From Reyranella sp. (GTDB lineage Bacteria; Pseudomonadota; Alphaproteobacteria; Reyranellales; Reyranellaceae), in contig JAUXWB010000328.1 in the NCBI GenBank assembly GCA_030684475.1, positions 43,014 to 107,013 of the forward strand: a stretch of DNA of 64,000 nt, in the 5' to 3' direction. The position numbers and the translations under genes were made by a program. The notes beneath the pieces are model-generated. The model was not told the DNA's origin and did not search any database. It saw nothing but the letters and a program-made list of their open reading frames with translations. Below, piece after piece: positions 1-8,436 of this stretch. Each line of letters starts with the position of its first letter. Positions within the stretch are counted from its first letter, which is position 1.

Positions 1-1
1 G

Positions 2-2443
2 CAGCAGCGCCTGATAGTTGGGAACTACGAAACCATGTCGCTGATGCGCGAGACCGTGATTGCGCTGCAGGACGCGGAAATCGGCCAGCGCAACTATCTG
101 TTGACCGGCGACCTCGCCAACCTGGTGCCCTACGAGCGGGCGCGATTGCGGATCGAGGCCGGCCTGCGGCAGCTCGAAGCCGCCGCCGCCGCCGACCTGG
201 ACGCCACGCGGCACGCCCGGGAGTTCCGCGTCCTCGCCGTCGCGAAGCTCGAATGGCTCACGGGCACGGTGTCTGCCTATCAGCTCTATGGACGGGACGC
301 CGCGCTGGCTCTTGCGCGCACCGGCGCTCCCCGCGCGACCATGGACCAGATCCGCAATGTCGGCGACACGTTCATCGAAGGGCAGAGACTGCTGCTGGCG
401 CGACGGCTCGCGACGCTGCGTTCGGAGCAGGACAAGTCCGACATCGCCGGTCTTTTGGTGATGGGGGGCGCTTTCATAGGCCTTATTGCCGGCATGATCG
501 TCATCGTGAGCGGCGCCGGGCGACTGGAGCGCGCCCAGCGCGAACTCATCGCGCGCTCGAGCTTGCTCAGGGCGACCCTCGAAAGTCTGCAAGATCCCAT
601 CTTCGTGATCGACGCCGAGGGGCTCGTCGTGGCGTGGAACGAACCCTTCATCCAGCTTTCTGGTTGGGACCCCATCAGGCACGGCGCCCTGACACGGGAC
701 CTGTTGCTGTCAGAGCGGTCTCCGGCAACGCGCGCCTTGCTCGGGCCGCTGAATCTGGATTCCGAGGCGCCGGACCGTTCGCTGACCGCCCGCGCCTCCT
801 ATGACGGTCGAGAGTATGAGGTCTCGCGCGGCGAGATGTCGGGCGGCGGCGCCGTGGTGCGCTGCGCTGACATTACCGAGAAGCTGCGGGACGAGGCGGC
901 CCTCCGGCAGGGTCAGAAAATGGAGGCGACCGGCCAGCTTACCGGGGGCATGGCACACGACTTCAACAACATCCTGCAGGTGATCAGGACCAACCTCGAC
1001 TTGATGAAGAATGACCTGAGCGGCAATGCCGAGGTGCTGGAACGACTGCAGAGCGCCACAGCGGCGGCGGAGCGAGGCGCACGATTGACGCGACAGCTTC
1101 TGGCCTTTGCCCGACGGCAACCATTGGCGCCGCAGCCGACCAACGTCGCGCGACTCTTGTCCGATCTTGCCGATCTGCTTCGTCATTCGCTCGGCGAGCG
1201 CATCGCCATCGAGCTGGCGATGGCCGAGGATTCGTGGAATGCGAAGATCGACCCAGGCCAGCTCGAGAACGCGATCCTCAATCTGGCGCTCAATGCCCGT
1301 GACGCGATGCCGGATGGCGGCAGGGTCAAGCTCGAAGTGTCGAATGCGGTCCTTGATCGTCCCTATGCGACGTTGCATCCGGAAGTGGTCCCTGGGTCCT
1401 ATGTTCTCGTCGCGGTGAGCGATACCGGGACCGGCATGCCGCCGGAGATCGTCGCGCAGGCCTTCGACCCGTTCTTCACGACCAAGCGTGACGGCAAGGG
1501 GACGGGCCTTGGCCTCAGCATGGTGTATGGCTTCGTCCGTCAATCCAACGGCCACATTCGTATCGACAGTGCGATCGGACAAGGCACCAGCGTGAAGCTC
1601 TATCTTCCGCGCACGCTCGATCCGGTGGCCGAGAAGGTGGTGGATTCAGTTGCTGCACCGCCCGGCAGGGAGCGTATTCTGGTGGTCGAGGACCAAGATG
1701 ACGTGCGGCACGCAGTGGTCGGATTGCTCGAGGGCTGGGGCTATCGCGTCGTCGCTGCAGAGAATCCCGATATGGCGGCTGCCGTACTGAACAAGGATTC
1801 GGAGTTCGATCTCCTGTTCACCGATGTCGTGATGCCGGGGGCCTTGTCGGTGATGGAGATGGCGGACCTGGCCCAGCGCCTGCGGCCTGGCATTGTCGTT
1901 CTGCTGACCTCTGGTTACGCCAGGGACCTGATCGCCGGATCTGACCGGTCGGACTACGCGATGATCGGCAAGCCCTACAGCAGCGAAGCGCTGGCCGCGA
2001 AGATACAAAGCGCGCTGGCAGCGCGGCGAGTATCACCGCAGCAGCAGGCGATCGTACAACAGGATTCGCCCGAGACCGGTCCGGCCCGGCGCGTGCTTCT
2101 GGTCGAGGATGAGGTCGTCCTTCGCATGTCTGTTTCCGACATGCTGGTCCGTCTGGGCTGCTCGGTCGCGAGCGTCGGCAGCGCGGAGCAGGCGCTCGAC
2201 CTGCTGGCTCGTGACGGGTCGTTCGATCTGTTGCTCACCGATCTCGGACTGCCGGGCATGAGCGGGGAGGAACTCGCGGGAGAGGTGCGTCGTCGCTTCC
2301 CGAGGCTACCCGTTGTCATCGCCAGCGGTTACGGCCGGCCCGAGGGGCCGGCGGATAGTCACCAGTTTATCACTAAGCCCTACTCCTCAATCGACCTGCA
2401 GCAGGCACTCGATCACGCCGCTCGGACTGCGTCCGTCGCCTGA
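2..2443 (+). CDS. Hybrid sensor histidine kinase with two receiver domains, 5'-truncated by window edge
   Basis: The reading frame is open to the window edge; the first in-frame ATG is at 35, but codons before it continue the same domain, so the gene starts upstream. The N-terminus resembles a CHASE3 extracytoplasmic sensor ([10 protein letters not shown]), followed by one membrane helix near 446-530 and a PAS-like segment (about 570-880). The HisKA H-box GMAHDFNN has its phospho-accepting His at codon 956-958. The ATPase domain has an N-box ([14 protein letters not shown]), DTGTGM and GKGTGLGLS. Two receiver domains follow, with likely phospho-Asp at codons 1823 (FTDVVMPG) and 2240 (LTDLGLPG). 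It probably autophosphorylates and passes phosphate to its own receivers. The ligand is unknown. No partner regulator gene lies in the window. Confidence 0.93.
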   Translation, partial: QQRLIVGNYETMSLMRETVIALQDAEIGQRNYLLTGDLANLVPYERARLRIEAGLRQLEAAAAADLDATRHAREFRVLAVAKLEWLTGTVSAYQLYGRDAALALARTGAPRATMDQIRNVGDTFIEGQRLLLARRLATLRSEQDKSDIAGLLVMGGAFIGLIAGMIVIVSGAGRLERAQRELIARSSLLRATLESLQDPIFVIDAEGLVVAWNEPFIQLSGWDPIRHGALTRDLLLSERSPATRALLGPLNLDSEAPDRSLTARASYDGREYEVSRGEMSGGGAVVRCADITEKLRDEAALRQGQKMEATGQLTGGMAHDFNNILQVIRTNLDLMKNDLSGNAEVLERLQSATAAAERGARLTRQLLAFARRQPLAPQPTNVARLLSDLADLLRHSLGERIAIELAMAEDSWNAKIDPGQLENAILNLALNARDAMPDGGRVKLEVSNAVLDRPYATLHPEVVPGSYVLVAVSDTGTGMPPEIVAQAFDPFFTTKRDGKGTGLGLSMVYGFVRQSNGHIRIDSAIGQGTSVKLYLPRTLDPVAEKVVDSVAAPPGRERILVVEDQDDVRHAVVGLLEGWGYRVVAAENPDMAAAVLNKDSEFDLLFTDVVMPGALSVMEMADLAQRLRPGIVVLLTSGYARDLIAGSDRSDYAMIGKPYSSEALAAKIQSALAARRVSPQQQAIVQQDSPETGPARRVLLVEDEVVLRMSVSDMLVRLGCSVASVGSAEQALDLLARDGSFDLLLTDLGLPGMSGEELAGEVRRRFPRLPVVIASGYGRPEGPADSHQFITKPYSSIDLQQALDHAARTASVA

Positions 2444-2523
2444 CTTTCCGACCGGGATGGCAACCGCGGGTGCCCTGCGACGTTGCCTTGGTGAGGTCGC
2501 ACCATCCAGCGGAGGACGACGAC

Positions 2524-2673
2524 ATGAGCGTCACCACTCGACCCAGACCCGCACGTCCGGTGACTGAGGACAGGACGGGCCGCCGGCTGTTGGAATGCGA
2601 ACTTCTGGACCTCTATGCGGCGATCCTGATCGTTGTTCCGGCTGCCATGTTCCTCAGATCGCTCTGGCCTTAG
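2524..2673 (+). CDS. Small single-pass membrane protein, function unknown
   Basis: This is a 49-residue frame starting at an ATG preceded by GGAGG at a good spacing. That ribosome site is why the internal ATG is preferred over a start at 2470. The first half is polar and basic, and the second half is one hydrophobic helix (LYAAILIVVPAAMFL) ending at LWP. It lies 80 bases after the sensor kinase on the same strand. No family is recognised. It is too short for composition alone to prove that it is translated. Confidence 0.5.
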   Translation: MSVTTRPRPARPVTEDRTGRRLLECELLDLYAAILIVVPAAMFLRSLWP

Positions 2674-2784
2674 CCACGCGGACTGGCCGCATTTTCCGCC
2701 TGCCGGCGCAACTTGCGCCCGAGCATGGCGTTGTATGCGCAGAACTTGGAAATTCAATCGAACTCAAGAAAAGGGAGCCCCATC

Positions 2785-3105
2785 ATGCGTTCACTTGCCA
2801 TCTTAGCCGTCTGCGCCGTCACCGCGGCTGCGGTGCTGCCGATGACGGTTCATGCCCAGACCACCGGCCAGACCACCGCGCAGACCGACGCCAAAACAAT
2901 CTGGGAGAAGTTCAAGGGCAGTTGGACGACGAGCAAGGGGGCGGTGAAGGAGCAGTGGGGCAAGCTCACCGACGACGATCTCTTGGCAATCGAAGGGCGC
3001 CGCGATCAGCTCATCGGAAAGATTCAGTCCCGCTACGGCATCAGCGAGAGCGAGGCCGAGGCCCAGGTGAGCACTTGGGAACAGCGTCACTATCGCGACA
3101 TGTAA
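2785..3105 (+). CDS. CsbD-like stress protein with signal peptide
   Basis: The 106-residue product starts at an ATG preceded by AAGGGAG. Residues 1-24 form a signal peptide (MRSLAILAVCAV, cleavage expected after VHA), so the mature protein should be periplasmic. The rest matches the CsbD pattern: a helical repeat with WEKFKGSW, KEQWGKLTDDDL and a closing EGRRDQLIGKIQ. CsbD proteins are induced in general stress in many bacteria, but their biochemical role is unknown, and most lack a signal peptide. The adjacent genes also encode small envelope proteins, which may mean a shared envelope-stress role; that is inference. Confidence 0.75.
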   Translation: MRSLAILAVCAVTAAAVLPMTVHAQTTGQTTAQTDAKTIWEKFKGSWTTSKGAVKEQWGKLTDDDLLAIEGRRDQLIGKIQSRYGISESEAEAQVSTWEQRHYRDM

Positions 3106-3145
3106 TCGGCGGATCGATCTTCTTGTCGATCAAAGGAGGATAGTC

Positions 3146-3712
3146 ATGAAGCCAGCAGTTCGTCTTGCTGTCGCTACTGCAAGTGCCGCTTGGCTGGCCG
3201 TGTCGGGCGTGTCGGTTCTGGCGCAGAATGCACCGGGCCAGGTCCAGTTTCGTGATGATCGGACCGGGAAGGTCTGGACCCCGGAGACCGTCAGCCAGTA
3301 CAACAGGGCTGTTCCTTCCGCGCCGACGTCAGTGCAGGACAAGGCGTTTGATCCGCGCAGCCAACTGGTGGTCGTCGAGGGCGTTACGGTCCAGAGGCCG
3401 CGGGCCAACCTGATGGGTGTTCTCCCCGTCACGGCGGGCCCTAGCGTGCCGATCGTCACCCTCGATGGTGCGTCTCTTCAGGCCGTGCCGGGCGAGCGCT
3501 GGTTGACGGTGATCTATGTTACCAACAACAGTGCCAACATCGTCGACACGGTCGTGGGCTGCGTGTTTACCAATGCCGACCGCAAGGTCGAGGACACGCG
3601 GGTCATTGTTCCTCCGGCTGGTCCGGGCGAACGATGGGGCATGCCGGTCTACGGGCCGCGCGTCGATCTGTTCGTCGATCGGGCGACCTGCCGCGTGATT
3701 TCCCCGACCTAG
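3146..3712 (+). CDS. Secreted protein of unknown function
   Basis: The product has 188 residues, and its ATG follows a strong AAAGGAGG site. A clear signal peptide (MKPAVRLAVATASAAWLAVSG, cleavage around LAQ) points to the periplasm or outside. The mature part looks like a beta-rich domain (residues 90-185: WLTVIYVTNNSANIVDTV, VIVPPAGPGERWGMPVYGP) with two cysteines (GCVF and TCRV) that could form a disulfide. I recognise no family. It is 40 bases after the CsbD-like gene, so the two may be cotranscribed. Confidence 0.7.
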   Translation: MKPAVRLAVATASAAWLAVSGVSVLAQNAPGQVQFRDDRTGKVWTPETVSQYNRAVPSAPTSVQDKAFDPRSQLVVVEGVTVQRPRANLMGVLPVTAGPSVPIVTLDGASLQAVPGERWLTVIYVTNNSANIVDTVVGCVFTNADRKVEDTRVIVPPAGPGERWGMPVYGPRVDLFVDRATCRVISPT

Positions 3713-3795
3713 GCCGGAACCCTCAAGGGTCGCAAGCGCATTGCCGCCTGAAAAGCCTGATATAGTCGTCGTATCCGATGGGAGGTCGACCGCTA

Positions 3796-4077
3796 ATGGG
3801 GACGGTGAGGCACAACGAAGCGCGGAGTCGCTACGAGCTCGACACCGAGCATGGCGTCGCGATCGCGGTCTACAGCCGGCAGGGCGACCGGCTGATCTTC
3901 AGCCACACCGAAGTGCCGCCCGAGAGCGAGGGCAGGGGCATCGGTTCGCAGCTCGTGCGCTTCGCCCTCGACGATGCCCGCAAGCGCGGCCTAAAGATCG
4001 TGCCGGCTTGCAGCTTCGTGGCCGATTTCGTGTGTCGACATCCGGAATACGAAAGTTCCGGCGATCAGGACGCCTGA
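3796..4077 (+). CDS. Small GNAT-like N-acetyltransferase (YjdJ type)
   Basis: The start is taken at the ATG at 3796 because GGAGGT lies 9 bases upstream; an ATG at 3778 would sit before that site. The 93-residue product has the minimal acetyltransferase fold of the YjdJ/GCN5-like small family: a beta strand pair, then VPPESEGRGIGSQLV, which matches the acetyl-CoA loop (Q/R-x-x-G-x-G/A), and KIVPACSFVADFVCRHPEY at the end, typical of this group. The substrate is unknown. Its 3' end overlaps the convergent DUF2177 gene by 13 bases. Confidence 0.8.
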   Translation: MGTVRHNEARSRYELDTEHGVAIAVYSRQGDRLIFSHTEVPPESEGRGIGSQLVRFALDDARKRGLKIVPACSFVADFVCRHPEYESSGDQDA

Positions 4078-4472
4078 ACCGACCGCACCACGAGGAACGC
4101 CGCGAGCGTAGCCGCCGCCGTCGCGGCGGCGCCCCAGACCAGATCGACCAGGCTGACGGCCATCGGCCAGCCGCGCAAGGTGGCGAGGTTGGTGATGTCG
4201 TAGGCCGCGTAGACACAGAAGCCGAAAAGCGCGCCGTAGAACGCGGCGGCGGGCCAGGTGCCGGCGGCCACCGCGGGTGGCACGGCAAACACGGCGATGC
4301 CGGCGGCGTGGATCAGATAGAAAAGAATCGCCACCGACCAGATCGGGCGGTCGAGCAGGAGCTGGCCCAGGCGCGCCTTGTAGAATTCACGACTGACCAA
4401 ACCCAGCCACACGGCGTCGAGGACCGCCAACGTAGCGAGGGCCACCAGATAGCCGACCAGAAGCGATTTCAT
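4065..4472 (-). CDS. DUF2177-type integral membrane protein
   Basis: The 135-residue protein has four hydrophobic segments, starting with MKSLLVGYLVALATLAVLDA. It carries the family-typical LDAVWLGLVSREFYK near residues 18-32, and YAAYDITNLATLRGWP followed by DLVWGAA in the second half. DUF2177 proteins are small inner-membrane proteins of unknown function. It converges on the acetyltransferase gene with a 13-base overlap, so there is no room for a terminator between them. Confidence 0.85.
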   Translation of the reverse strand: MKSLLVGYLVALATLAVLDAVWLGLVSREFYKARLGQLLLDRPIWSVAILFYLIHAAGIAVFAVPPAVAAGTWPAAAFYGALFGFCVYAAYDITNLATLRGWPMAVSLVDLVWGAAATAAATLAAFLVVRSVQAS

Positions 4473-4518
4473 CGGCCGTACTGTAGCCCGATTGCGGCGC
4501 CGGCGCTCCTCCCGGCCG

Positions 4519-4647
4519 TCAGTAGACCACGACCCAGGCGAGGCCGAGCGCGAGGGCGGCCGCCGTGGTGGAGATGATCAGAATGCGGATGATGCGGCCG
4601 CTGATGACGCCGCCGCGCGCCTCAACGGGCGTCCGTTCGAGTTCCAT
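4519..4647 (-). CDS. Small single-pass membrane protein, unknown
   Basis: The 42-residue frame starts at an ATG with GGAG about 7 bases upstream; a longer frame starting at 4725 reads poorly. It has a basic N-terminus, then one membrane helix (IIRILIISTTAAALALGLAWVV) at the C-terminus. It is on the same strand as the DUF2177 gene, about 45 bases before it, and the two may form one unit. No family is recognised. Confidence 0.45.
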   Translation of the reverse strand: MELERTPVEARGGVISGRIIRILIISTTAAALALGLAWVVVY

Positions 4648-4794
4648 GGCGGCTCCGATGGTTGCTTGGGCCGTTCGTTGAATGAACGCGCCGCAACCCC
4701 CGAGGTTGCCGGGACGTTGCCCCATCAGCCTCTACGTAGTGGGCTACCGATGGATCGTGGTCAGCCTGTTTGCGGGTCTCATCCGGCGGAACTT

Positions 4795-5718
4795 CTAGGC
4801 GCGCAAGCGCGTCGCTTCGAAGTGGTCGAGGAGCCGTTCGCGCGCCGCGTTGCCGGCGGTGCGGTCCCAGCAATTGATAATGGCCACGCGAAAGCCACCG
4901 GGCGGCATGGCATGGCGGTCGGCGGCGACGTCCTCATGAAAGGTGATTTGCAGGCTGGACACGCCAGGCATCCGGGCGATCGTTTGTCGCAGGGCGACCG
5001 GCGGATGGCGGTAGCGCGGTCCGTGCGGCACGAACAGCACGACGCTGTAGCCGGTACGGCGATGCGAGTCGTCGAAGCGCCACTCGCCCATGACATAGAG
5101 ACGGACCAGGGCCTCGACCCAGCCCGCGCCGTAGAGGTCCGGCCACTGGTCGGCGAAGCGCAGATGGACCTCGATGATGCGCCCGCCGATGGTCTCGAGG
5201 TTCACCATGCCGGTGTAGCCCGCGAGGTGGCGGCGGCACCAGGCGCCGCACCAACCTTCGACCGCGGGCACGGCACCGGCATGGATTTCCCAATGGTCGA
5301 AGGTGCCGTCGCCGCTGGCCAGGCCGCTGGCGTGGCGCCACCAGCGCGGGTGGCCATCGACGACGGCCACGTCGCTGCTGATGTGATCGCCCTCGAGCAG
5401 GGTCGACCACATGTGGCCGGGCCGGTAGGCGGCGGCGTAGTCGGCGTCCGAGCGCAGCACGCGGCTGCCGACGCCCATGCCCTTGAGATTGTAGATCGGC
5501 TTGGAGAACATGGGGTAGCGCGGGGGCGGGACGCCATGCGGCGCGGCGTCGAGGCCCTGGCTCGCCGCCACTGCGAGCTTGTCATAGACCCAGCGGTGCG
5601 CGGGATTCCACGTCCAGGCGTCGCTGTCCTCAGTCGGAATGAAGATGTCGTCGGGACACGCCGCACTCTCGAAATATTGAGTGCGCCACGGGTCGATCTC
5701 GCAAATCGGCACTTGCAT
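4795..5718 (-). CDS. ATP-grasp-like protein of unknown function, divergent from egtB
   Basis: The 307-residue product starts at ATG 5718; the frame remains open upstream but overlaps egtB and reads as nonsense there. Three segments look like an ATP-grasp core. FSKPIYNLKGMGVGSR (71-86) matches the nucleotide-binding strand and loop. WSTLLEGDHISSDVAVVDG (104-122) resembles the second ATP strand. GYTGMVNLETIGGRIIEV and then HLRFADQW (168-192) sit where the metal-binding E-x-N-x-R usually lies, here reading E-V-H-L-R. The C-terminal third is unassigned. It lies about 98 bases from egtB on the opposite strand, so a shared control region is plausible. The fold call is by eye; the substrate is unknown. 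Confidence 0.6.
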   Translation of the reverse strand: MQVPICEIDPWRTQYFESAACPDDIFIPTEDSDAWTWNPAHRWVYDKLAVAASQGLDAAPHGVPPPRYPMFSKPIYNLKGMGVGSRVLRSDADYAAAYRPGHMWSTLLEGDHISSDVAVVDGHPRWWRHASGLASGDGTFDHWEIHAGAVPAVEGWCGAWCRRHLAGYTGMVNLETIGGRIIEVHLRFADQWPDLYGAGWVEALVRLYVMGEWRFDDSHRRTGYSVVLFVPHGPRYRHPPVALRQTIARMPGVSSLQITFHEDVAADRHAMPPGGFRVAIINCWDRTAGNAARERLLDHFEATRLRA

Positions 5719-5816
5719 CCCTCTGGTCGACAAGTGGAGGCTACGAACAGTGAGTGCGCGACGGGCGTATTGCAACCGGCTATCGTCGGTGGCGTTGCGA
5801 GCGGTGCGGAGGTGTC

Positions 5817-7022
5817 GTGTCGAACCAGGTAGCGCAAGCCGTCGAGGCCGAGGGATCGGATTCAGCCGCACGCTTCCTGGCCGTTCGCGGCCTGACCGAG
5901 CAGCTGGCAGCACCACTGTCGCCCGAAGACCAGACCGTCCAGTCGATGCCCGATGCCAGTCCGACCAAATGGCACCTCGCCCACACCACATGGTTCTTCG
6001 AGACCTTCGTGCTGCGCCCCCACGCGCCAGGCTACCGGGTCTTCGATCCGGCCTGTGGATACCTCTTCAACTCCTACTACGAAGCCGTCGGCCCGCGTCA
6101 TCCGCGTCCGCAGCGCGGCCTGATCTCGCGGCCGGGCGTCGGCGAGATCATGGCCTATCGCCGCCACGTCTCCGACGCCATGGTCGAGCTGCTCGGCCGC
6201 GGCGATGACGACGTCGAGACGCTGGTCGAGCTCGGCCTCCATCACGAGCAGCAGCATCAGGAGCTGATCCTGATGGATGCCAAGCACATGCTGTCGCTCA
6301 ATCCCCTGCGACCGGCCTACCGGCCGGCGCCGCACGCCGTCGTCGCCGATGCCGCGCCACTTGCATGGACCGAGATCGAGGGCGGGCTGTTCGAGATCGG
6401 GCACGAGGGCCAGCAGGGGGGCCAGGGCTTCGCCTTCGACAACGAAGGCCCGCGCCATCGCGTCTGGCTCGAACCCTATGCCCTGGCGTCGCGTCCGATC
6501 AATTGCGCCGAGTATCTCGCCTTCATCGAGGACGGCGGCTATCGCCGGCCGGAGTTCTGGCTGTCGGCGGGATGGGACTGCATCAGACAGCAGGGCTGGG
6601 AAGCGCCGCTCTACTGGGAGAAGAGGGACGGGCACTGGCACGTGTTCACGCTCTCGGGCCTGCGCGCGCTGCAGCCGTCGGAGCCGGTGTGTCACGCGAG
6701 CGCCTACGAGGCGGCGGCTTTCGCCAAGTGGGCGGGCAAGCGCCTGCCGCGCGAGGCCGAATGGGAGACGGGCGCCCTTGCCGTGCAGGGCATCGGCGAG
6801 GTCTGGGAGTGGACGGCCAGTCCCTACGTCGCCTATCCCGGCTATCGCGAGCCGCCGGGAGCGATCGGCGAATACAACGGCAAGTTCATGGCCAACCAGA
6901 TGGTCCTGCGCGGCGGTTGCAGTGTCACGCCGCCGGGCCATATTCGCACCACCTATCGCAACTTCTTCCCACCGGATGCGCGATGGATGTTCGGCGGCAT
7001 TCGCCTGGCGGAGGACCTTTGA
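5817..7022 (+). CDS. egtB: Ergothioneine biosynthesis protein EgtB (iron-dependent sulfoxide synthase)
   Basis: EgtB joins N-alpha-trimethylhistidine to a thiol (gamma-glutamylcysteine or cysteine) in an O2- and iron-dependent step. The product has a DinB-like N-terminal domain with MPDASPTKWHLAHTTWFFE (44-62) and the iron-ligand motif HHEQQHQE (142-149). A formylglycine-generating-enzyme-type domain follows, ending WEWTASPY, then LRGGCSVTPPGHIRTTYRNF near the C-terminus. No ATG lies before the conserved region. GTG 5817 is chosen because GGAGGT is just upstream, though the 3-base spacing is short, and GTG 5754 remains possible. Its stop overlaps the egtD start (TGATG). Confidence 0.92.
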   Translation: MSNQVAQAVEAEGSDSAARFLAVRGLTEQLAAPLSPEDQTVQSMPDASPTKWHLAHTTWFFETFVLRPHAPGYRVFDPACGYLFNSYYEAVGPRHPRPQRGLISRPGVGEIMAYRRHVSDAMVELLGRGDDDVETLVELGLHHEQQHQELILMDAKHMLSLNPLRPAYRPAPHAVVADAAPLAWTEIEGGLFEIGHEGQQGGQGFAFDNEGPRHRVWLEPYALASRPINCAEYLAFIEDGGYRRPEFWLSAGWDCIRQQGWEAPLYWEKRDGHWHVFTLSGLRALQPSEPVCHASAYEAAAFAKWAGKRLPREAEWETGALAVQGIGEVWEWTASPYVAYPGYREPPGAIGEYNGKFMANQMVLRGGCSVTPPGHIRTTYRNFFPPDARWMFGGIRLAEDL

Positions 7023-8005
7023 TGAATGTTTCCCTGCTCGTTCCGGATCGCGCTGAAACCGGCGATCGGGAGGAGTTCGAGCGCGCCGTGGTGGCCGGTC
7101 TCGCGCGGACGCCACGCGCCATTCCACCGAAGTTCCTCTACGACGCGCGCGGCTCCGAGCTGTTCGACGCCATCTGTGAGCTGCCGGAATATTACCTCAC
7201 CCGCACCGAGACCGGCATCCTGACGGAGTGCACGGCGGAGCTGGCGCGGCTGGCCGGGCCGGGCTGCACCCTGATCGAGTTCGGCAGCGGCTCGAGCGTG
7301 AAGACACGGCTGCTGCTCGATGCGATGCCCGACCTGGCGGCCTACGTGCCGATCGACATCTCGCGCCAGCATCTCGACGCCACCGCGGCTCGGTTGCGGC
7401 GCGACTATCCAAGACTGCGGGTCGAACCGGTGTGCGCCGACTACATGGCGCTCGATGCGTTGCCAGTCGACTTGAATGGGGGCGACGTGAACGGCGTGCC
7501 GCGTCTCGGCTTCTTTCCCGGCTCGACGATCGGCAACCTCGAACCCGAGGAGGCGACGTCGTTCCTGCGCCGCGCCCGCACCCTGCTGGGTGATCGCGGC
7601 GCCCTGGTGCTGGGTGTCGACCTCAAGAAGGATCCGCAGCGCCTGCACGATGCCTACAACGACTCCGCCGGCGTCACCGCCGCCTTCACGCTCAACCTGC
7701 TGCGCCGCATGAACCGCGAGTTGGGTGCCACGTTCGACCTGACGGGCTTTGCCCACGACGCCGGGTACGATCCGGTCGAGGGCCGCATCGAGATCTATTT
7801 CCGCAGCCTGCGACCGCAGACGGTGACAGTGGCCGGCCGGGCCTTCACCTTCGCCGAGGGCGAGCGGGTGCACACCGAGTATTCCTACAAGTACGATGAT
7901 GCCGGCATCGCGGCGCTGGCGCGCAGTGCCGGCTTCACCATCGACCGGACCTGGACCGACCCGGCCCGTCTGTTCGCCGTCGTCTACCTGGAAGCAGCAC
8001 CCTGA
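7022..8005 (+). CDS. egtD: L-histidine N(alpha)-methyltransferase EgtD
   Basis: EgtD trimethylates histidine with S-adenosylmethionine, the first step to ergothioneine. The 327-residue length fits the family. Visible features are the N-terminal FLYDARGSELFDAICELPEY (38-57), the SAM-binding IEFGSGSSVKTRLLLDA (85-101), and GFFPGSTIGNLEP with the AYNDSAGVTAAFTLN region that holds the substrate-side Asn and Tyr contacts. Its ATG overlaps the egtB stop, so translation is probably coupled. Other ergothioneine genes (egtA, egtC, egtE) are not nearby, which is usual for two-gene proteobacterial loci. Confidence 0.95.
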   Translation: MNVSLLVPDRAETGDREEFERAVVAGLARTPRAIPPKFLYDARGSELFDAICELPEYYLTRTETGILTECTAELARLAGPGCTLIEFGSGSSVKTRLLLDAMPDLAAYVPIDISRQHLDATAARLRRDYPRLRVEPVCADYMALDALPVDLNGGDVNGVPRLGFFPGSTIGNLEPEEATSFLRRARTLLGDRGALVLGVDLKKDPQRLHDAYNDSAGVTAAFTLNLLRRMNRELGATFDLTGFAHDAGYDPVEGRIEIYFRSLRPQTVTVAGRAFTFAEGERVHTEYSYKYDDAGIAALARSAGFTIDRTWTDPARLFAVVYLEAAP

Positions 8006-8025
8006 AGCGCGTGTCTCAAACAGGC

Positions 8026-8057
8026 AGCCCGCCCCCGGGTTTCCCCGGGAGCGGGCT
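8026..8057 (+). terminator. Hairpin after egtD, possible terminator without U-tract
   Basis: AGCCCGC (8026-8032) pairs with GCGGGCT (8051-8057). Inside, CCCGGG (8034-8039) pairs with CCCGGG (8044-8049) around a 4-base loop, with one C/A mismatch between the stems. It starts 20 bases after the egtD stop. No T-run follows, so it may stabilise the 3' end or block exonuclease rather than terminate by itself. Confidence 0.4.
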
Positions 8058-8193
8058 TGGATGACCGGGCGGGGAGAGTTGAGCGTCGCTGAGCGGGGGA
8101 GCAGGGGCGACGCCGGATATACCCGGCCATGTTGTCGATAACGACGACGTCCCTGGGGAAGTTGCGATTTCCGATGACAAAATTCGCGATTCG

Positions 8194-8436
8194 CTAAGTG
8201 CCTGATTTCACGGACTCAATGGCCGCCAGCCGGGCGCGGAGTTCCTTGTGCAGGGCATCGTCGCGGATCCGGGGCAGCATTTTCCGGATCGCGTCCGCGT
8301 CAGCGTTGTCGAGCCCTGCCAGGAAGGCCACGATTTCCGCCCGGGTCGCGAAGCCCATATAGGCGTCGTCGGCTTCGTGGGCGCTGCAGGCGGGGGAGGT
8401 CGTTTCCTTCGGATCGTCGATCACGCCGGATGCCAC
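8194..8436 (-). CDS. Small conserved-looking protein, unknown
   Basis: The 80-residue product starts at ATG 8436 inside the end of the upstream amidohydrolase gene, a 16-base overlap that suggests translational coupling. The N-terminus has CSAHEADDAYMGF, with one Cys, one His and several acids. The rest is an amphipathic helical region (AEIVAFLAGLDNADADAIR then LHKELRARLAAIE). I do not recognise the family with any certainty. No membrane segment is visible. Confidence 0.6.
   Translation of the reverse strand: MASGVIDDPKETTSPACSAHEADDAYMGFATRAEIVAFLAGLDNADADAIRKMLPRIRDDALHKELRARLAAIESVKSGT

Noticed and set aside
3713..3795. Possible terminator at ACCCTCAAGGGT after the secreted protein gene
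   Set aside because: The loop would be only two bases and no T-run follows.
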